Below are positions 33,801-41,011 of a DNA stretch of 64,000 bases, one piece after another (the stretch's first letter is position 1; the number at the start of each line of letters is the position of its first letter). The position numbers were made by a program, and so were the translations under genes. Below the pieces are notes generated by a model. The model had not been told where the DNA came from. It made no database searches and saw only the letters and a list, made by a program, of their open reading frames with translations. The stretch is taken from positions 62,001-126,000 of the forward strand of contig JALNYW010000001.1 of the NCBI GenBank assembly GCA_023229665.1, given 5' to 3'. The stretch comes from Patescibacteria group bacterium (GTDB taxonomy: Bacteria > Patescibacteriota > Patescibacteriia > 2-12-FULL-60-25).

Positions 33801-35372
33801 CCGGGCGAGACCGCGGTCGCGAACACGAACAGCAATCCGATGACGGACAACAATATTTGTACGCATGAGGGTGGATACCAGCCGCGCCAGGACGTGTGTC
33901 CGAATCCGTCCGACGAATACTGCGGCTTGATCTCGTACGACATCAGTACGGTTTCGGCCGGTACGGGTAGCTCCGCGGATCCGGCCATGCGTCATCCGTT
34001 ACCGACGGACGTGACCCTCGGGCACTACACGCCGACCTTCCTCGGGTACCCCTCCACGGCGACCTTGAACGCGAGTTCCTTCTCCTACATCACGTATTAC
34101 ACGCCGCGTCCGCCTCGCGTGGCCGCGCCTGATACGCGCAATTGTCCGGTGCCGGGCCAGTGTCCGATCTCGCGTCTTGATGCCATCTCGCTCGACGGTT
34201 TGGCCGACGGTTCGGTGGTCGCAGGCGGCGGCCAGCACAAGTCCAACCTCCGCTTCTATGCCTGGGCCGCGCACGAACAGATGCCGCTCCGACAAGTGAC
34301 CATCGATTGGGGTGATGGAAAGGTGCAGGTCATTGATGATACGCGCCTGAAGAACCGCAAACCGTTCTGTGGCGTGCAAAAGGAATGTTCCGATCCGATT
34401 CGCGGCGCGGGCCTGACCTGCCAAGTGGATTCCGATTGTCCTCCGGGCGCCGGTCGCTGTGTGCCCGTTGGCGTCTGTGAGGATACGCCGCAGCGCACGT
34501 GTACTACGGACGATGATTGTACCGTGGCCGGCAGGCGCGACACCTGTAATATCCGCACCATGTTCGGCAACTCCACGGATGCGTGTCAGCAGGATTACTT
34601 CGACTTCACACACGCGTACACGTGTGGCGCGCTTGAAAGTCGCAGCTTGCCGAGCTGTACGACGGGCGTCGGCGGCGCGTCGCTGATCCCGGCCGGCCAG
34701 TGTTACTTCGGTCCTGCCGTAGATGGCTTCCTCATGACGGATCTGTTCGTCGGCGGCCGTCCGACCTGTTCAACCGCTTCGCCGGCGGCGGGTCTCGCGG
34801 ATTGTCAGGCGGCTTATACCTCGGCGCTCGGATTGCTTCCGTCAACGGCGCTTCCGTCCGGTTCCTCGTGTGGCACGCCCACCGATCCGGCCTCGCTCGT
34901 GACTACGCGTTGTTCGCGCGATCCGGCCCGTGCCTGTTCGCCGACGAGTCCCTGTGCGGTTGGCGACACGTGTATTGAGGCTTTGGCTCCGCCGAATGGA
35001 TGTTTCGACGCCGCCTCAAATTCCTGCCGCTTCACCCCGCGCGTGATGATCCAGGATAACTGGGGCTGGTGTTCCGGTGAGTGTCGTAACACCATTGTCG
35101 GTGGCAACCTCGAAGACACGGCAAGCGTGAAGGTGAGACATCCGTATGGCGGTTGCTATGTGGGGAATGTGTTTAATGGGACGACGGATCAGAGAGTCAG
35201 ATTCAATACTCAGAGCACCGTAGCTCGCGCTGGAGCTGTCTCTATTCCGAATCTATACGTGGTTCCAAATAATGAATGTAACCCAGCAGGTACCGGAACT
35301 CCAACAGCGAGACCATGGGTTGTTTATCCAGGTTCCCTGCAGCTACGCAGAAGCGATGAGGTGACGGAATAG
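24870..35372 (+). CDS. Giant secreted Cys-rich protein (3500 residues)
   Basis: A signal peptide (~1-36, ending VVNAQA) is followed by a ~320-residue helical region with hydrophobic stretches, then some 3100 residues rich in Cys. A recurring unit is C-x(2-6)-GC-x2-(Y/F), as in VCRQVDAGCQGY, QCRQEDVGCEIF, LCRQEAIGCRAF and VCSADNVGCLGY. Another is C-GG-x3-G-x2-C...DSDC, as in GRCDGGLKHGQICLNRDSDC. Two jelly-roll, CBM-like domains lie at ~656-836 and ~1129-1276. A PKD-like segment with TIDWGDGK lies at ~3140, interrupted by a Cys-rich insert before FDFTHAYTC. No membrane anchor, LPXTG or protease motif is seen at the end. Probably a disulfide-stabilised surface fibre or adhesin. The last ~75 codons differ in codon use. 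Confidence 0.75.
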   Translation: MSSRRPFYRRIAAAFLTVLVCGTFIASPLATRVVNAQAVTVVGNVPDDIGRVLDQILTQLVRAGTVALFNAAQTFLGQLAYDAATYIASGGKGQNALTQAKSPGDYFGQVGQDALGSAIGSLSDDFFESNIGFDLCQPSANNLLNLQLSLGSFLPSSNSAFSRPRPNCSFQQIVSNWDTFATTLSGDQLLRNISANFNTHSNDVGASLQIFGRTAIKVDTGISKAVADRGEDGAFKGVTDVVSGNVRTPASLIAEQTQEQLVEGPNRDEGARRNAILSSAADQGIVQLAVYTASMFINTLGSKLMGRILEKGLINAFDFSDLEQQTGVANANPDAIPSRSRADARRANVSLREVNLIRQSNIEIVSELIACPDVRGTWNCVMDQQLAQAVQGNACDNGPCTINKALDRGLMKGDWKLYPDSMVRQNQDRNCYNQAYCAGNLRKMRLMRIVPVGLEFAANSDENIERCASAAGCVSLKELVDNFSNCSVTGERDAEHPWCKLVDPSWVLTTFEQQCRLTGFGDQLISDRLGQRKEECSDIQTCLKRNDKGECVGGFGYCVAEKTVYRFKGDECSVQSASCRNFTTRAGQNVSYLRNTVDYGVCSADNVGCLGYATLRRPDGSWIEAASSTIYFDQTLKPCGANDEGCTRLLAAEVGGASLNLLTNASFERTSGAPLQLVAWSSVPAGAFTPTALPAGSNGANGTQALSLTAGSEYFQRIPAAPGRVMTLSVFARTTPGATSQSVNAAINQFTDDTFSAGSRISGAYSGASALFKSPSCLASVSDPAAGSTTYGSDWRRFECSFLTAPATRFIELRVTGSNTFVDAVQLEEGQFATNYLDGANNALPVVYMKVAPDDFQCTGAESDPDSCDKFARVCRQVDAGCQGYTDGTAAPEVPAILSSNDLCPAQCVGYAEYRKQGAAFDLVVDADARFNDASDDGKAYFIPSTATQCRQEDVGCEIFTNLEAAAAGGEQTAAYSYLRLCERPDSTLSQTYFTWEGSEAAGYQLRTWSLMSSAGEGSGPRIVARRGPDGTFKDPATCDEGLWRTGLDADCRQFYDRAGRVFYAFYSQTVLSSADCKPFRLSGRVNADDCSKTGGNFNVTTGECSYNAMPSESRSCNVQFAGCRAYAGAGSGGSFLSVNENFRSGPGSFTASVGPATSPESLLVGDQSLRLQSGGGSSLTTQVSFESAPGDLFRVSFWAKGVGTGSTLTLQVRNADVAGSAPITVGVANLSGDWQRYSFGLFGGYAGATNSSLSWTLAGPGTPIAFLDEVRVERVRDTAYVVRDSWETPAECDQTFSGIPEPQAMLGCRQYTDRFQNRVNAARFTRLCRQEAIGCRAFVDTRNSDASDAQTFVSGDEAPVARRTFSATETPTAADFFPSTTTTRPADRMVYLVYETSKLCQSENMSCRAFGKPKYSLDRSEIESYETIYIKDDITAYGQAMCRPSEEFCEEFSYQGAKDYFKDPSDKVCEYRESVRLNAFDFLDSATGDYNPPEFEFLAEGTYSGWFRKEGNVPCYPANLQSGNFFGLPKRGDEPYTGWVGLCLPENGECTEFRDPNDTSDPQFRTGRPYYFVDNSKLDKSTCSGNVDQGAGCILLRNQSNPVLNYSSLATDLAYRENNFRAVQPIDCVADPNNQFCQGRCSGTKVTRLSPLSTPVSTPYVGNACELDTDCVLPSEPAGCTGTGCTVTYNVSCVTPQNDANVLVKVNTDRDCSQWLGCQSAETVFDPVTNQYKDVCTNLALCNKTTDTPGDIFCANYVDRNNPSIEPILTQGKYFDATNYASRQTGLGQNDYSGYSIPNSFQVPDTVVTRVGVDGALTVDENENRFARDYRLAAVARIPVNVIGAPDASGARPLSANPAPNEARVLDTTPLGLANPGLRLCQHVGSGIVGYYRDADRDAATRTSPRTFFNCYLPLRRESEAYNFQNIAGTFGLEDPRIDAVLAKAYPAPECRANPEADSPFPTKYVTGWDFSTNPPKPVLKINGYLNANTCEYGEDCSCSYKRADYEIPTLTKFFGTLASNVPPGVCFGGPRNGQSCIPSAILSTSGGSAAVQGGIAAANEQQLCGAPEQGGRCIAATKIEVIRGVFGQCLERDSTRILGDDRSAQPCLTWNPNPILFGEKDPFHFQPTSGYLPPQNSGQYYCTSPSRAPVSFKMSPNHFRRFYQATDTAFPPNRNTYLTTDDPKPGRRNGTDSAQPHSTLINYARDGQSYDPPRPQTDFQGGVGSFNLDYYEAQFDQHSVAPYYAGKMSRIDYGPQWLEDDNRCAPDECDYMSASLVEAHPISHYPSASDCRNAYNATGGNQQGGSYPTAVRLVDAGNGYTETFFRINDKEFAEELGATQPVEYDRFLSDNVIGYLRATPSQGGGTGLLGCGYQAAWADNMPPVDYTNADSIRQGERQFRDELARNYVSYMTRGSEQVLGTGTPGSERAIKMPCLAVDSYPNTGVGDPDDGGSATDNPFVDGDGSGPSECYFKYWETEFQAEGQRTFDGIFAPNSDTVVRNLNDIRRNAQTARCESGKPYFAIRAVFQSRDQNTESAGVGSTVESSEVRGPWRFVGYWVSACAGNAGNDQRYIYMDLEVGAANVCTELAEVQSKGSRQDAAFTDRVWSQSGFREQSIGTTYGDAASPFSSAINTGPAGKQPLFQNGQELAGFSPRNPPTFLQSGITTYYKVAQYPRDKWAYLTNLFARVYRVYNFRYYPVARGDSACLSGPFKGTKCNVVGGVDEACKVDGTCMRSLMTPSDAAGLLLCNRGPATGLECENEAPCKAASFSDGSGGFTSLLKGCAVATGWTQVAGSGTADTSDDRFNGPGGTSRTTQQAADDNGFACASGSVNTDAGSCTALSSNSTECPTLVTGSCTNPPGGSPDSFCTFTNPASDFTEEGLSGPPSLRCQSNADCNFNNTDYTAGTCSAPDTVLVARLGRCDGGLKHGQICLNRDSDCNVNYGTASEEDAINRSCGYVDSRAPSYIPVAACTTPGETAVANTNSNPMTDNNICTHEGGYQPRQDVCPNPSDEYCGLISYDISTVSAGTGSSADPAMRHPLPTDVTLGHYTPTFLGYPSTATLNASSFSYITYYTPRPPRVAAPDTRNCPVPGQCPISRLDAISLDGLADGSVVAGGGQHKSNLRFYAWAAHEQMPLRQVTIDWGDGKVQVIDDTRLKNRKPFCGVQKECSDPIRGAGLTCQVDSDCPPGAGRCVPVGVCEDTPQRTCTTDDDCTVAGRRDTCNIRTMFGNSTDACQQDYFDFTHAYTCGALESRSLPSCTTGVGGASLIPAGQCYFGPAVDGFLMTDLFVGGRPTCSTASPAAGLADCQAAYTSALGLLPSTALPSGSSCGTPTDPASLVTTRCSRDPARACSPTSPCAVGDTCIEALAPPNGCFDAASNSCRFTPRVMIQDNWGWCSGECRNTIVGGNLEDTASVKVRHPYGGCYVGNVFNGTTDQRVRFNTQSTVARAGAVSIPNLYVVPNNECNPAGTGTPTARPWVVYPGSLQLRRSDEVTE

Positions 35373-35386
35373 AGACCTCCCCCTTT

Positions 35387-35425
35387 AATTCTCCCTCCTA
35401 TACCAAGGAGGGAGAATTTGTTTTG
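35387..35425 (+). terminator. Intrinsic terminator after the giant gene
   Basis: Perfect 12-bp stem AATTCTCCCTCC / GGAGGGAGAATT followed by TGTTTTG. Confidence 0.88.
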
Positions 35426-35431
35426 TGGAAA

Positions 35432-35460
35432 ATAAAATCGCCCGAGCTTTTGGCTCAGGC
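35432..35460 (-). terminator. Intrinsic terminator after the lipoprotein gene
   Basis: On the minus strand GCCTGAGC-CAAAA-GCTCGGGC followed by GATTTTATTTT. The stretch 35461-35536 between it and the gene holds only a small hairpin (GTGTCGA/TCGACAC at 35471-35489). Confidence 0.8.
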
Positions 35461-35536
35461 GAGGGGGTGGGGTGTCGATCGAGTCGACACATGGGAGGCT
35501 GACACGTGGTCCGGCCGGTGGGTGTTGCGCGCGATG

Positions 35537-36343
35537 TCACTCGTGCGTGTAGACCTGGGTCCGGTACGGGACGGTCTCGCCACCTCGGAAGAACTCTCCG
35601 TTCAGCGTCCGGCACGAGGCCGTCGGCGTCAGGATGCCGCAGTTGCCGGCTTCCCCGGTGAGATCCCGATTGCCGCAGTTCCCGAGGAAGCGGCCATCCG
35701 GCGCGAGCCGGTACTGGCCCCAGTAGGGAGCGTCACGAGCACCGAGACAGTCGAGACTCAGCACGAGGTGGTTCGTCCCTTCCTCACGGAAGAGCGTGAC
35801 CGGGCAGCCGCTCTCTCCCGCGGTCGCCCAGCTTCCGCTGAGCGTGGTCATGCACTCGGCGAGCATCGCTGCATCGTCGTAGCTCATGCCCGTGAGCAGG
35901 TCGTACTGCTCGCCGCACCCGGGGGTGCGTGCTTCGACCTCGGCGGCCGTACACGCAGGGGGCGTGTACAGGAGACACACGTCGAGGTTGCCGCCTCCGG
36001 TGATCGTCGGTGCACTTCGGCAGGACGTTCCGGGGTACAGGTCACCGCAGCTGCCGAAGCCGGGACAGGAGGGGGCGCAGGCCCCCGCACCATCCTGTAC
36101 GACGCAGAAGTAACCGCTTTCGCAGTCCTCGTGCCTGGAACAGGCCGTGGGCATCCCGCCGTCCACGTCCGGGGGGACGTAGGCGTCGGGCGTGATGTCC
36201 GGACCCGAGTCGCCCGGAGGCAGACCCGCGTCGGTCATCATGCCGCTGTCCATGCCCCCGTTCGGCCCGCAGGCCGAGACGAAGAGGCAGATGAGGGCAG
36301 CCGTGAAGCCGCCCCGGTTCAGGATCCGGTTCTTGCTGTTCAT
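35537..36343 (-). CDS. Cys-rich lipoprotein of Myxococcota-like style
   Basis: 268 residues. Lipoprotein signal with box VSAC (Cys 25), then a low-complexity linker rich in Asp, Gly, Pro and Met (GLPPGDSGPDITPDAYVPPD), a Cys-rich segment (CSRHEDCESGYFC, CAPSCPGFGSCGDLYPGTSC), and a C-terminal globular domain. The layout 'lipobox, DAG/PPD linker, C..DC..GxxC' is common in myxobacterial outer-membrane lipoproteins (family knowledge); function unknown. Shine-Dalgarno AAGGAGG lies before the ATG. Codons are strongly GAG/CTC/GGC, unlike the giant gene next to it. Confidence 0.65.
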   Translation of the reverse strand: MNSKNRILNRGGFTAALICLFVSACGPNGGMDSGMMTDAGLPPGDSGPDITPDAYVPPDVDGGMPTACSRHEDCESGYFCVVQDGAGACAPSCPGFGSCGDLYPGTSCRSAPTITGGGNLDVCLLYTPPACTAAEVEARTPGCGEQYDLLTGMSYDDAAMLAECMTTLSGSWATAGESGCPVTLFREEGTNHLVLSLDCLGARDAPYWGQYRLAPDGRFLGNCGNRDLTGEAGNCGILTPTASCRTLNGEFFRGGETVPYRTQVYTHE

Positions 36344-36431
36344 GAGCCCCTCCTTCAGGGGTGGGTTTTCGGATTGTCGCCCCGCAACATGCGGAGCTAA
36401 GGTCCTACCTGAAATGTTACCAGGTTAAGTC

Positions 36432-36462
36432 TATCTAGAACATATTTTTTCGATTTTGTCAA
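36432..36462 (-). promoter_or_regulatory. Putative promoter of the lipoprotein gene at 36343
   Basis: TTGACA (36457-36462) with TAGATA (36432-36437) at a long 19-base spacing, minus strand. The ~85-base leader to the ATG holds a small hairpin ending in the Shine-Dalgarno. Confidence 0.45.
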
Positions 36463-36542
36463 GGGCGGCATGACAGAATTTTTTCCGCGAAATATCAAAA
36501 ATAAGCAATAATATAAAGGGGAAAACCGTTCTTGTCCGACTA

Positions 36543-36580
36543 TTGACAAACGGGCTGAAACAAGGCACGTAGTGTATATA
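36543..36580 (+). promoter_or_regulatory. Promoter region of the gene at 36587
   Basis: TATATA (36575-36580) ends six bases before the ATG, the usual leaderless spacing here. A perfect TTGACA at 36543-36548 is too far (26 bases) to pair with it and may belong to another start. Confidence 0.45.
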
Positions 36581-36586
36581 TAAGAT

Positions 36587-37267
36587 ATGAACTCCAATTT
36601 TGGACATCGAACCACGGTTCTCCTCGGACTACTCGCACTTTGTGCGGTCGTGATTGGAGCCCGCGGCGCATGGCTGTATGGGAAAAACATCCGCTGGACG
36701 GCAGCTCTTCCGCATCCCGTAGCGACGAGTACGGAATACGACGTTTCGTCATGGACGGAGCACAAAGGAAAATACCGAATCATTGAGTCTGACGGCGTAT
36801 ATAAAGGACTGATTGAGGATTGTCATTTCTCTTTCCGTTTTCCAAAAGGGCAGATGCGTTACGATGCATTTTTCGGCATGGATGAACCGGCTCCCGTTAC
36901 TGAATATTGTGATGCTCGTTTCTACGTGAATGGTAAAACAGAGGCGGAGCCAGTATCTGGGCTTTTCCTTTCATATATCCCGGGTCAAGACGGTGCACGG
37001 ATCGATCATCTCGCCGAGTATGAAGCGGGCTTCAAGAATTTCCCTTTCAATCGCGTACAGGAAGGACGTTTAACGGTTGGCGGCAAGCCTGCTTTGCAAG
37101 CCACCTACGCTTACAAGACGTCAGCAGAGCGCGAACCGTATGATCAGCGTCGTACCATCATCACTTGGGTTGAGGATGCGCACGGAACATTAGAAGTTCG
37201 TTGGGATGGGTATCCGGGCCAAGAGGAGCTCTATCGGACGATCCTGTCTACTGTCAGTTTCTACTAA
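36587..37267 (+). CDS. Membrane-anchored protein of unknown function
   Basis: 226 residues: one N-terminal membrane helix (~9-29, TVLLGLLALCAVVIGARGAWL) and a soluble extracytoplasmic domain of ~185 residues with beta-strand pattern and two Cys (EDCHFSFRFPKG, TEYCDARFYVNGK). The C-terminal part (GGKPALQATYAYKT, RTIITWVEDAHGTLEVRWDGYP) resembles small lipoprotein-like beta domains, but no family is assigned. Native codon style, apparently leaderless. It stands alone between two foreign-style genes. Confidence 0.6.
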   Translation: MNSNFGHRTTVLLGLLALCAVVIGARGAWLYGKNIRWTAALPHPVATSTEYDVSSWTEHKGKYRIIESDGVYKGLIEDCHFSFRFPKGQMRYDAFFGMDEPAPVTEYCDARFYVNGKTEAEPVSGLFLSYIPGQDGARIDHLAEYEAGFKNFPFNRVQEGRLTVGGKPALQATYAYKTSAEREPYDQRRTIITWVEDAHGTLEVRWDGYPGQEELYRTILSTVSFY

Positions 37268-37374
37268 AGGGAGATGGCCTAGGGGTTGGGTGGGTATGCG
37301 CGATGTCCATCCTTGGCTTAGGCCATTCGTTCGCGAGCGAGTTGTTCTTCGACAACTGAACCAAGGAGAGAGCG

Positions 37375-40300
37375 ATGCGCATTTTTCGCTGTTTGATGAT
37401 GTGTGTGTTCGCACCCGTTCTCTTCATGAACGGGTGTGGGCCGAGCGAAGACGAGGCCGCTGCGCGCGATTGGTTGGTGACGGAAGTCATGACCAGTGGC
37501 GCAAGCATGCAACCGCCGATCCTCGAGCCCTTGTCTCGAGACTACAGTTGTGGCGAATGTCCGTACGACTACACGGACCATGCTGACTACGGCAGCTGCG
37601 TACTTCCGCATCCCGGACGAGACGATAACGTGCTCGGCATGGGTGCGAATGATCGGGGCACCCCGATCTACAGCGTGGCTGACGGAGAAGTCGTGTGGGC
37701 CGATGTCGGTGCGTCCGATACGGATGTTCTTTCGTGGATGTCAGTGACGGTCAGACATCAAGTCGACGGCGAGGATAACTACCAGGCCTACGGCCACATG
37801 GTACGAATCTTCGTCCGACGTGGTGACACGGTCTCTCGCGGGACGTTGCTCGGTCTCATGGGCGGAGTCGCCGGAGGAGACACGCGATGCAGTGGGGGGC
37901 GTCGGCCTTCCGCCAGAGCTGGCCTCGGAACGCCATTCGCGCCGCACCTTCACTGGGAGTGTCGAACGGAGCTGAACCCCCGTCCGACGAACTACTTCGA
38001 TTTCGGTGGGCCGATGGAATGCGCGGACAATTACTTTCCCTGTGGTGGCTCGGTCGCGCAGATCCGGCGCGAATACGATCACCCCGAGGAGTTTATCATC
38101 TCGCATGCCTTCGATTGGCTCGCCTCGCGCTACGCGAGCGGTGATATCGGCTCGGTCGTCACTGATCAGAGCTCGATGTCCTGCTATCTCGGAGCGGGGA
38201 GTGCTTGTGTGCCCGGAAGTGGTTCCTATGCCACTCACGGATATGCGGCCTTCCCGGATCCTTCCGCGGACGCGGTGAGCCGTGGAGTCCATCCGGTTGA
38301 ACTGGATGGGGTGAACGGCACGCGCCCGGACGACAATGTGTACTGGTGGAATCGCTGTCACCTGTACCGTGGCGTCGGTTGCGACGGCAACAACTTCATG
38401 TTCCGACTATATGCCGGAGGACGGCATGGACTCCACCTTCTCGTCTTCGACGTAAACGGTGGAGCACGTGCTCCGCGTTCGATCAGGAGCGGCTTCCTCG
38501 ACCGGTGGTTGAGGGACGGTGGTCCTGAGAGCAGCTGCGGAATGCCCATCGGATCCGAGATGTACGACTGCACGGACGACGCCGTCCGTGCGGGAGCATG
38601 TCGAAGGTCTATTCAGCTTTTCCAGTTCTGCTACATGACGTGGGACTGGGATAGGACGACGCACCTCGAGACGCACACCTATAGCGAGGCTCCCGATTGC
38701 CCAGCGGCTCTGGCCATCGGCAACGTGAGCCCCGGGGCGTTTGAACACCCCTGGAGCGTTCTTGGAACGGCCAGCCCGCTTCGGGCTGGTATGCCGTTCT
38801 ACTCGATCGACGACGCGGCCGACCTCTTCACCGAGGCCTACCACCGTGTCGGCGGTCACCGGCGGATGGGGTTCGCGTGCTCGCCCTTCGCGGGCGTGCC
38901 CACCTACGTCCATCGCTGGACGGGGACGCGCTACTGGGTGCAGAACTTCCGCGGGGGTGAATGGGGTGAGGGAATCATCTTCTATCACCCGTACGATCCG
39001 TCTCTACTGCGAGGTAGCCGATCGCGCACCGCGGACCGGGCCACCGTTCTTCGGAGCGGCTTCTGGCTGTGGTATCGCGATCACGATGGTATCAACGCTC
39101 TGCTTGCGCCCCGGGACGACGAGTACTGGGATGCGAGTCTGGGCGCTGCTCGACAGGACTTCGAGAGCGGGAACTGCCTCGTATGGCGTTGGAGCTCTCC
39201 TGGCGTTGGCAGAACCTACTGTGGCCGGATCCTGGGTACGAGCTGCACGGAGTTCGAGGGGCACACCGAGAACTGCCCCGAAGCGTGGGGATCGGAACGT
39301 TGGTTTTCGCCGGGGTGCACGGGTGATCTGTGCGCGGCCGGCGATCGAATTGACGAAGACGATCTGCGCGAACGTGGACGAGGAGGAACGAGCGAAGAGG
39401 GATTCCTCGACGCCGGCCTTCCCATGTCCTCCGACGCCGGCATGCCTTCGGGCACGTCGTGCACGGTGGACCGTGACTGCCCCGCGTATGGTGCGGGCTG
39501 GCGCTGCCAGTCCGGAACCTGCCGCGAGGCGGACCTGGATGGAGACGGCTATCTCGGTTCGGACGGGGACTGCAACCCGGACGTTCCGAGGATCCACCGC
39601 GGCGCCGTGGAAACCTGCGACGCGATCGACGAAGACTGTGATGGGCGGGTGGACGAAGGGTTCGACCTTTTGTCCGACCCGATCAACTGCGGAAGTTGTC
39701 GGAATCCCTGCGCAAGCGGGATGTGTTCCGGCGGCATCTGCGTAGAGCCTTGTTCCTCGCACCCCGAAGTGTGCGGAAACGGTCTCGATGACAACTGCAA
39801 CGGAACGGCGGACGAGGGCTGCGCTCCCGTCTGTACACCTGTGGCGGAAGTCTGCAACAACCGCGACGAAGACTGCGATACTCGTGTTGACGAGTCGCTC
39901 TCCCAGTCGTGTTCGACGGCGTGCGGCTCGGGCACGGAAACGTGTTCTGCCGGACGCTGGGTCGGATGTACGGCGCCGCTGCCCAGCACGGAAACGTGCG
40001 ATGGGCGCGATCAGGACTGTGATGGCCTTGTGGATGATGGGGTTGCGCCCCTCGCCTGCTCGACCGTCTGCGGCTCTGGAACGCGGAGTTGCGTGGGCGG
40101 ATCCTTCGGGACCTGTTCCGCGCGAGTTCCGTCGACCGAGACCTGTAACGGTCTCGACGACAACTGCGCTGGCGGGGTGGACGAAGGTCTCTTCCGTACC
40201 TGCAGCACCGTCTGCGGCAGCGGAACCGAGACCTGTTCGCTCGGCCGCTACGTCGGATGTACGGCGCCGCTGCCTAGCACGGAAGCGTGCAACGGTCTCG

Positions 40301-40818
40301 ACGACAACTGTGATGGCCGCATTGACGAAGGTTGCGCGCCTAGCTGTGTGCCGACCTCTCCGTCGCGTGAGATCTGCGACGGCCGAGACAACGACTGTGA
40401 CGGGACGATCGACAACGGCTGTCCCGCCATGAACCCGTATCTCGTCGAGATCTGGATGGATCCGTCCTTGTTGGACGACTGCCCCGATCCCGGCGGCTTC
40501 CGGATCAACCTGTGGGGTCCGGGAGGAGTCGCACTCCAGAACGTGATCGGTCAGCCCTTCCGGCAGACCATTACGTCGAGCTGGGTGGCTGCCACCCCCA
40601 TCTCCCTGTCCTGCTCCGTCCCGCCCCTGTGGCATGACTGGACCGGACATGTCGGCGAGCCTTCCTCGCTGAATGGAGTACTGGTCATGCGTATGGGCGG
40701 CCGGGACATGCTCCCGACCTCTCTTGTATGCAACGACATGGTCGATCCCGCGTGGGGCGCCAAGCCCTACATGCCGCTCGAATCCAGGTACGAAGGGTCT
40801 TGCACCCCTCGCTGGTAA
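37375..40818 (+). CDS. Lipoprotein with M23 peptidase domain, LGFP-like repeats and seven MopE-type Cys/Asp repeats
   Basis: 1147 residues. Lipoprotein signal (lipid-modified Cys ~21, MNGC). Residues ~65-200 look like an M23/LytM endopeptidase: HPGRDD, GTPIYSVADGEVVWA, GHMVRIFVRRGDTVSRGTLLG and the HLH motif in APHLHWEC, so zinc binding is plausible. The middle (~270-660) includes LGFP-like segments (LGTASPL, FTEAYHRVGGHRRMGF, VQNFRGG). Residues ~743-1018 contain seven C-x3-D-x-(D/N)-C-x4-D units (CDAIDEDCDGRVDEG, CNGLDDNCDGRIDEG), the MopE-type metal-binding repeat typical of Myxococcota and allies. A C-terminal domain with four Cys follows. Shine-Dalgarno AAGGAG; strong foreign codon style. 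Confidence 0.78.
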   Translation: MRIFRCLMMCVFAPVLFMNGCGPSEDEAAARDWLVTEVMTSGASMQPPILEPLSRDYSCGECPYDYTDHADYGSCVLPHPGRDDNVLGMGANDRGTPIYSVADGEVVWADVGASDTDVLSWMSVTVRHQVDGEDNYQAYGHMVRIFVRRGDTVSRGTLLGLMGGVAGGDTRCSGGRRPSARAGLGTPFAPHLHWECRTELNPRPTNYFDFGGPMECADNYFPCGGSVAQIRREYDHPEEFIISHAFDWLASRYASGDIGSVVTDQSSMSCYLGAGSACVPGSGSYATHGYAAFPDPSADAVSRGVHPVELDGVNGTRPDDNVYWWNRCHLYRGVGCDGNNFMFRLYAGGRHGLHLLVFDVNGGARAPRSIRSGFLDRWLRDGGPESSCGMPIGSEMYDCTDDAVRAGACRRSIQLFQFCYMTWDWDRTTHLETHTYSEAPDCPAALAIGNVSPGAFEHPWSVLGTASPLRAGMPFYSIDDAADLFTEAYHRVGGHRRMGFACSPFAGVPTYVHRWTGTRYWVQNFRGGEWGEGIIFYHPYDPSLLRGSRSRTADRATVLRSGFWLWYRDHDGINALLAPRDDEYWDASLGAARQDFESGNCLVWRWSSPGVGRTYCGRILGTSCTEFEGHTENCPEAWGSERWFSPGCTGDLCAAGDRIDEDDLRERGRGGTSEEGFLDAGLPMSSDAGMPSGTSCTVDRDCPAYGAGWRCQSGTCREADLDGDGYLGSDGDCNPDVPRIHRGAVETCDAIDEDCDGRVDEGFDLLSDPINCGSCRNPCASGMCSGGICVEPCSSHPEVCGNGLDDNCNGTADEGCAPVCTPVAEVCNNRDEDCDTRVDESLSQSCSTACGSGTETCSAGRWVGCTAPLPSTETCDGRDQDCDGLVDDGVAPLACSTVCGSGTRSCVGGSFGTCSARVPSTETCNGLDDNCAGGVDEGLFRTCSTVCGSGTETCSLGRYVGCTAPLPSTEACNGLDDNCDGRIDEGCAPSCVPTSPSREICDGRDNDCDGTIDNGCPAMNPYLVEIWMDPSLLDDCPDPGGFRINLWGPGGVALQNVIGQPFRQTITSSWVAATPISLSCSVPPLWHDWTGHVGEPSSLNGVLVMRMGGRDMLPTSLVCNDMVDPAWGAKPYMPLESRYEGSCTPRW

Positions 40819-40830
40819 TCGTGCGTTCTC

Positions 40831-40860
40831 GCCTCCGAGCCATCGGAGGCTTTTTCTTTT
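40831..40860 (+). terminator. Intrinsic terminator after the M23/MopE gene
   Basis: Perfect 8-bp stem GCCTCCGA / TCGGAGGC, then TTTTTCTTTT. Confidence 0.9.
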
Positions 40861-40940
40861 CTTGGAATGCAGTTTTCCTGGCCGGAGAAATACGTAGTTA
40901 TACGGAAGGCTGTTCAGACGATTGACTGAGGAAGATTGTC

Positions 40941-40990
40941 CAAAAATAAAAGCGCCTCCTGCACCGGTGGAGGGTGGGGGAGGCAAGCGC
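40941..40990 (-). terminator. Intrinsic terminator after the acyl carrier protein gene
   Basis: On the minus strand GCCTCC pairs with GGAGGC over a 19-base loop; TTTTATTTTT follows. Confidence 0.6.
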
Positions 40991-41011
40991 CCCGCTGCGC
41001 ACAGCAAGGGA

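Noticed and set aside
37268..37374. Regulatory RNA or riboswitch before the M23/MopE gene
   Set aside because: The leader has small inverted repeats (TGGCCTA/TAGGCCA, AGTTGT/ACAACT) but no recognisable riboswitch core or terminator.
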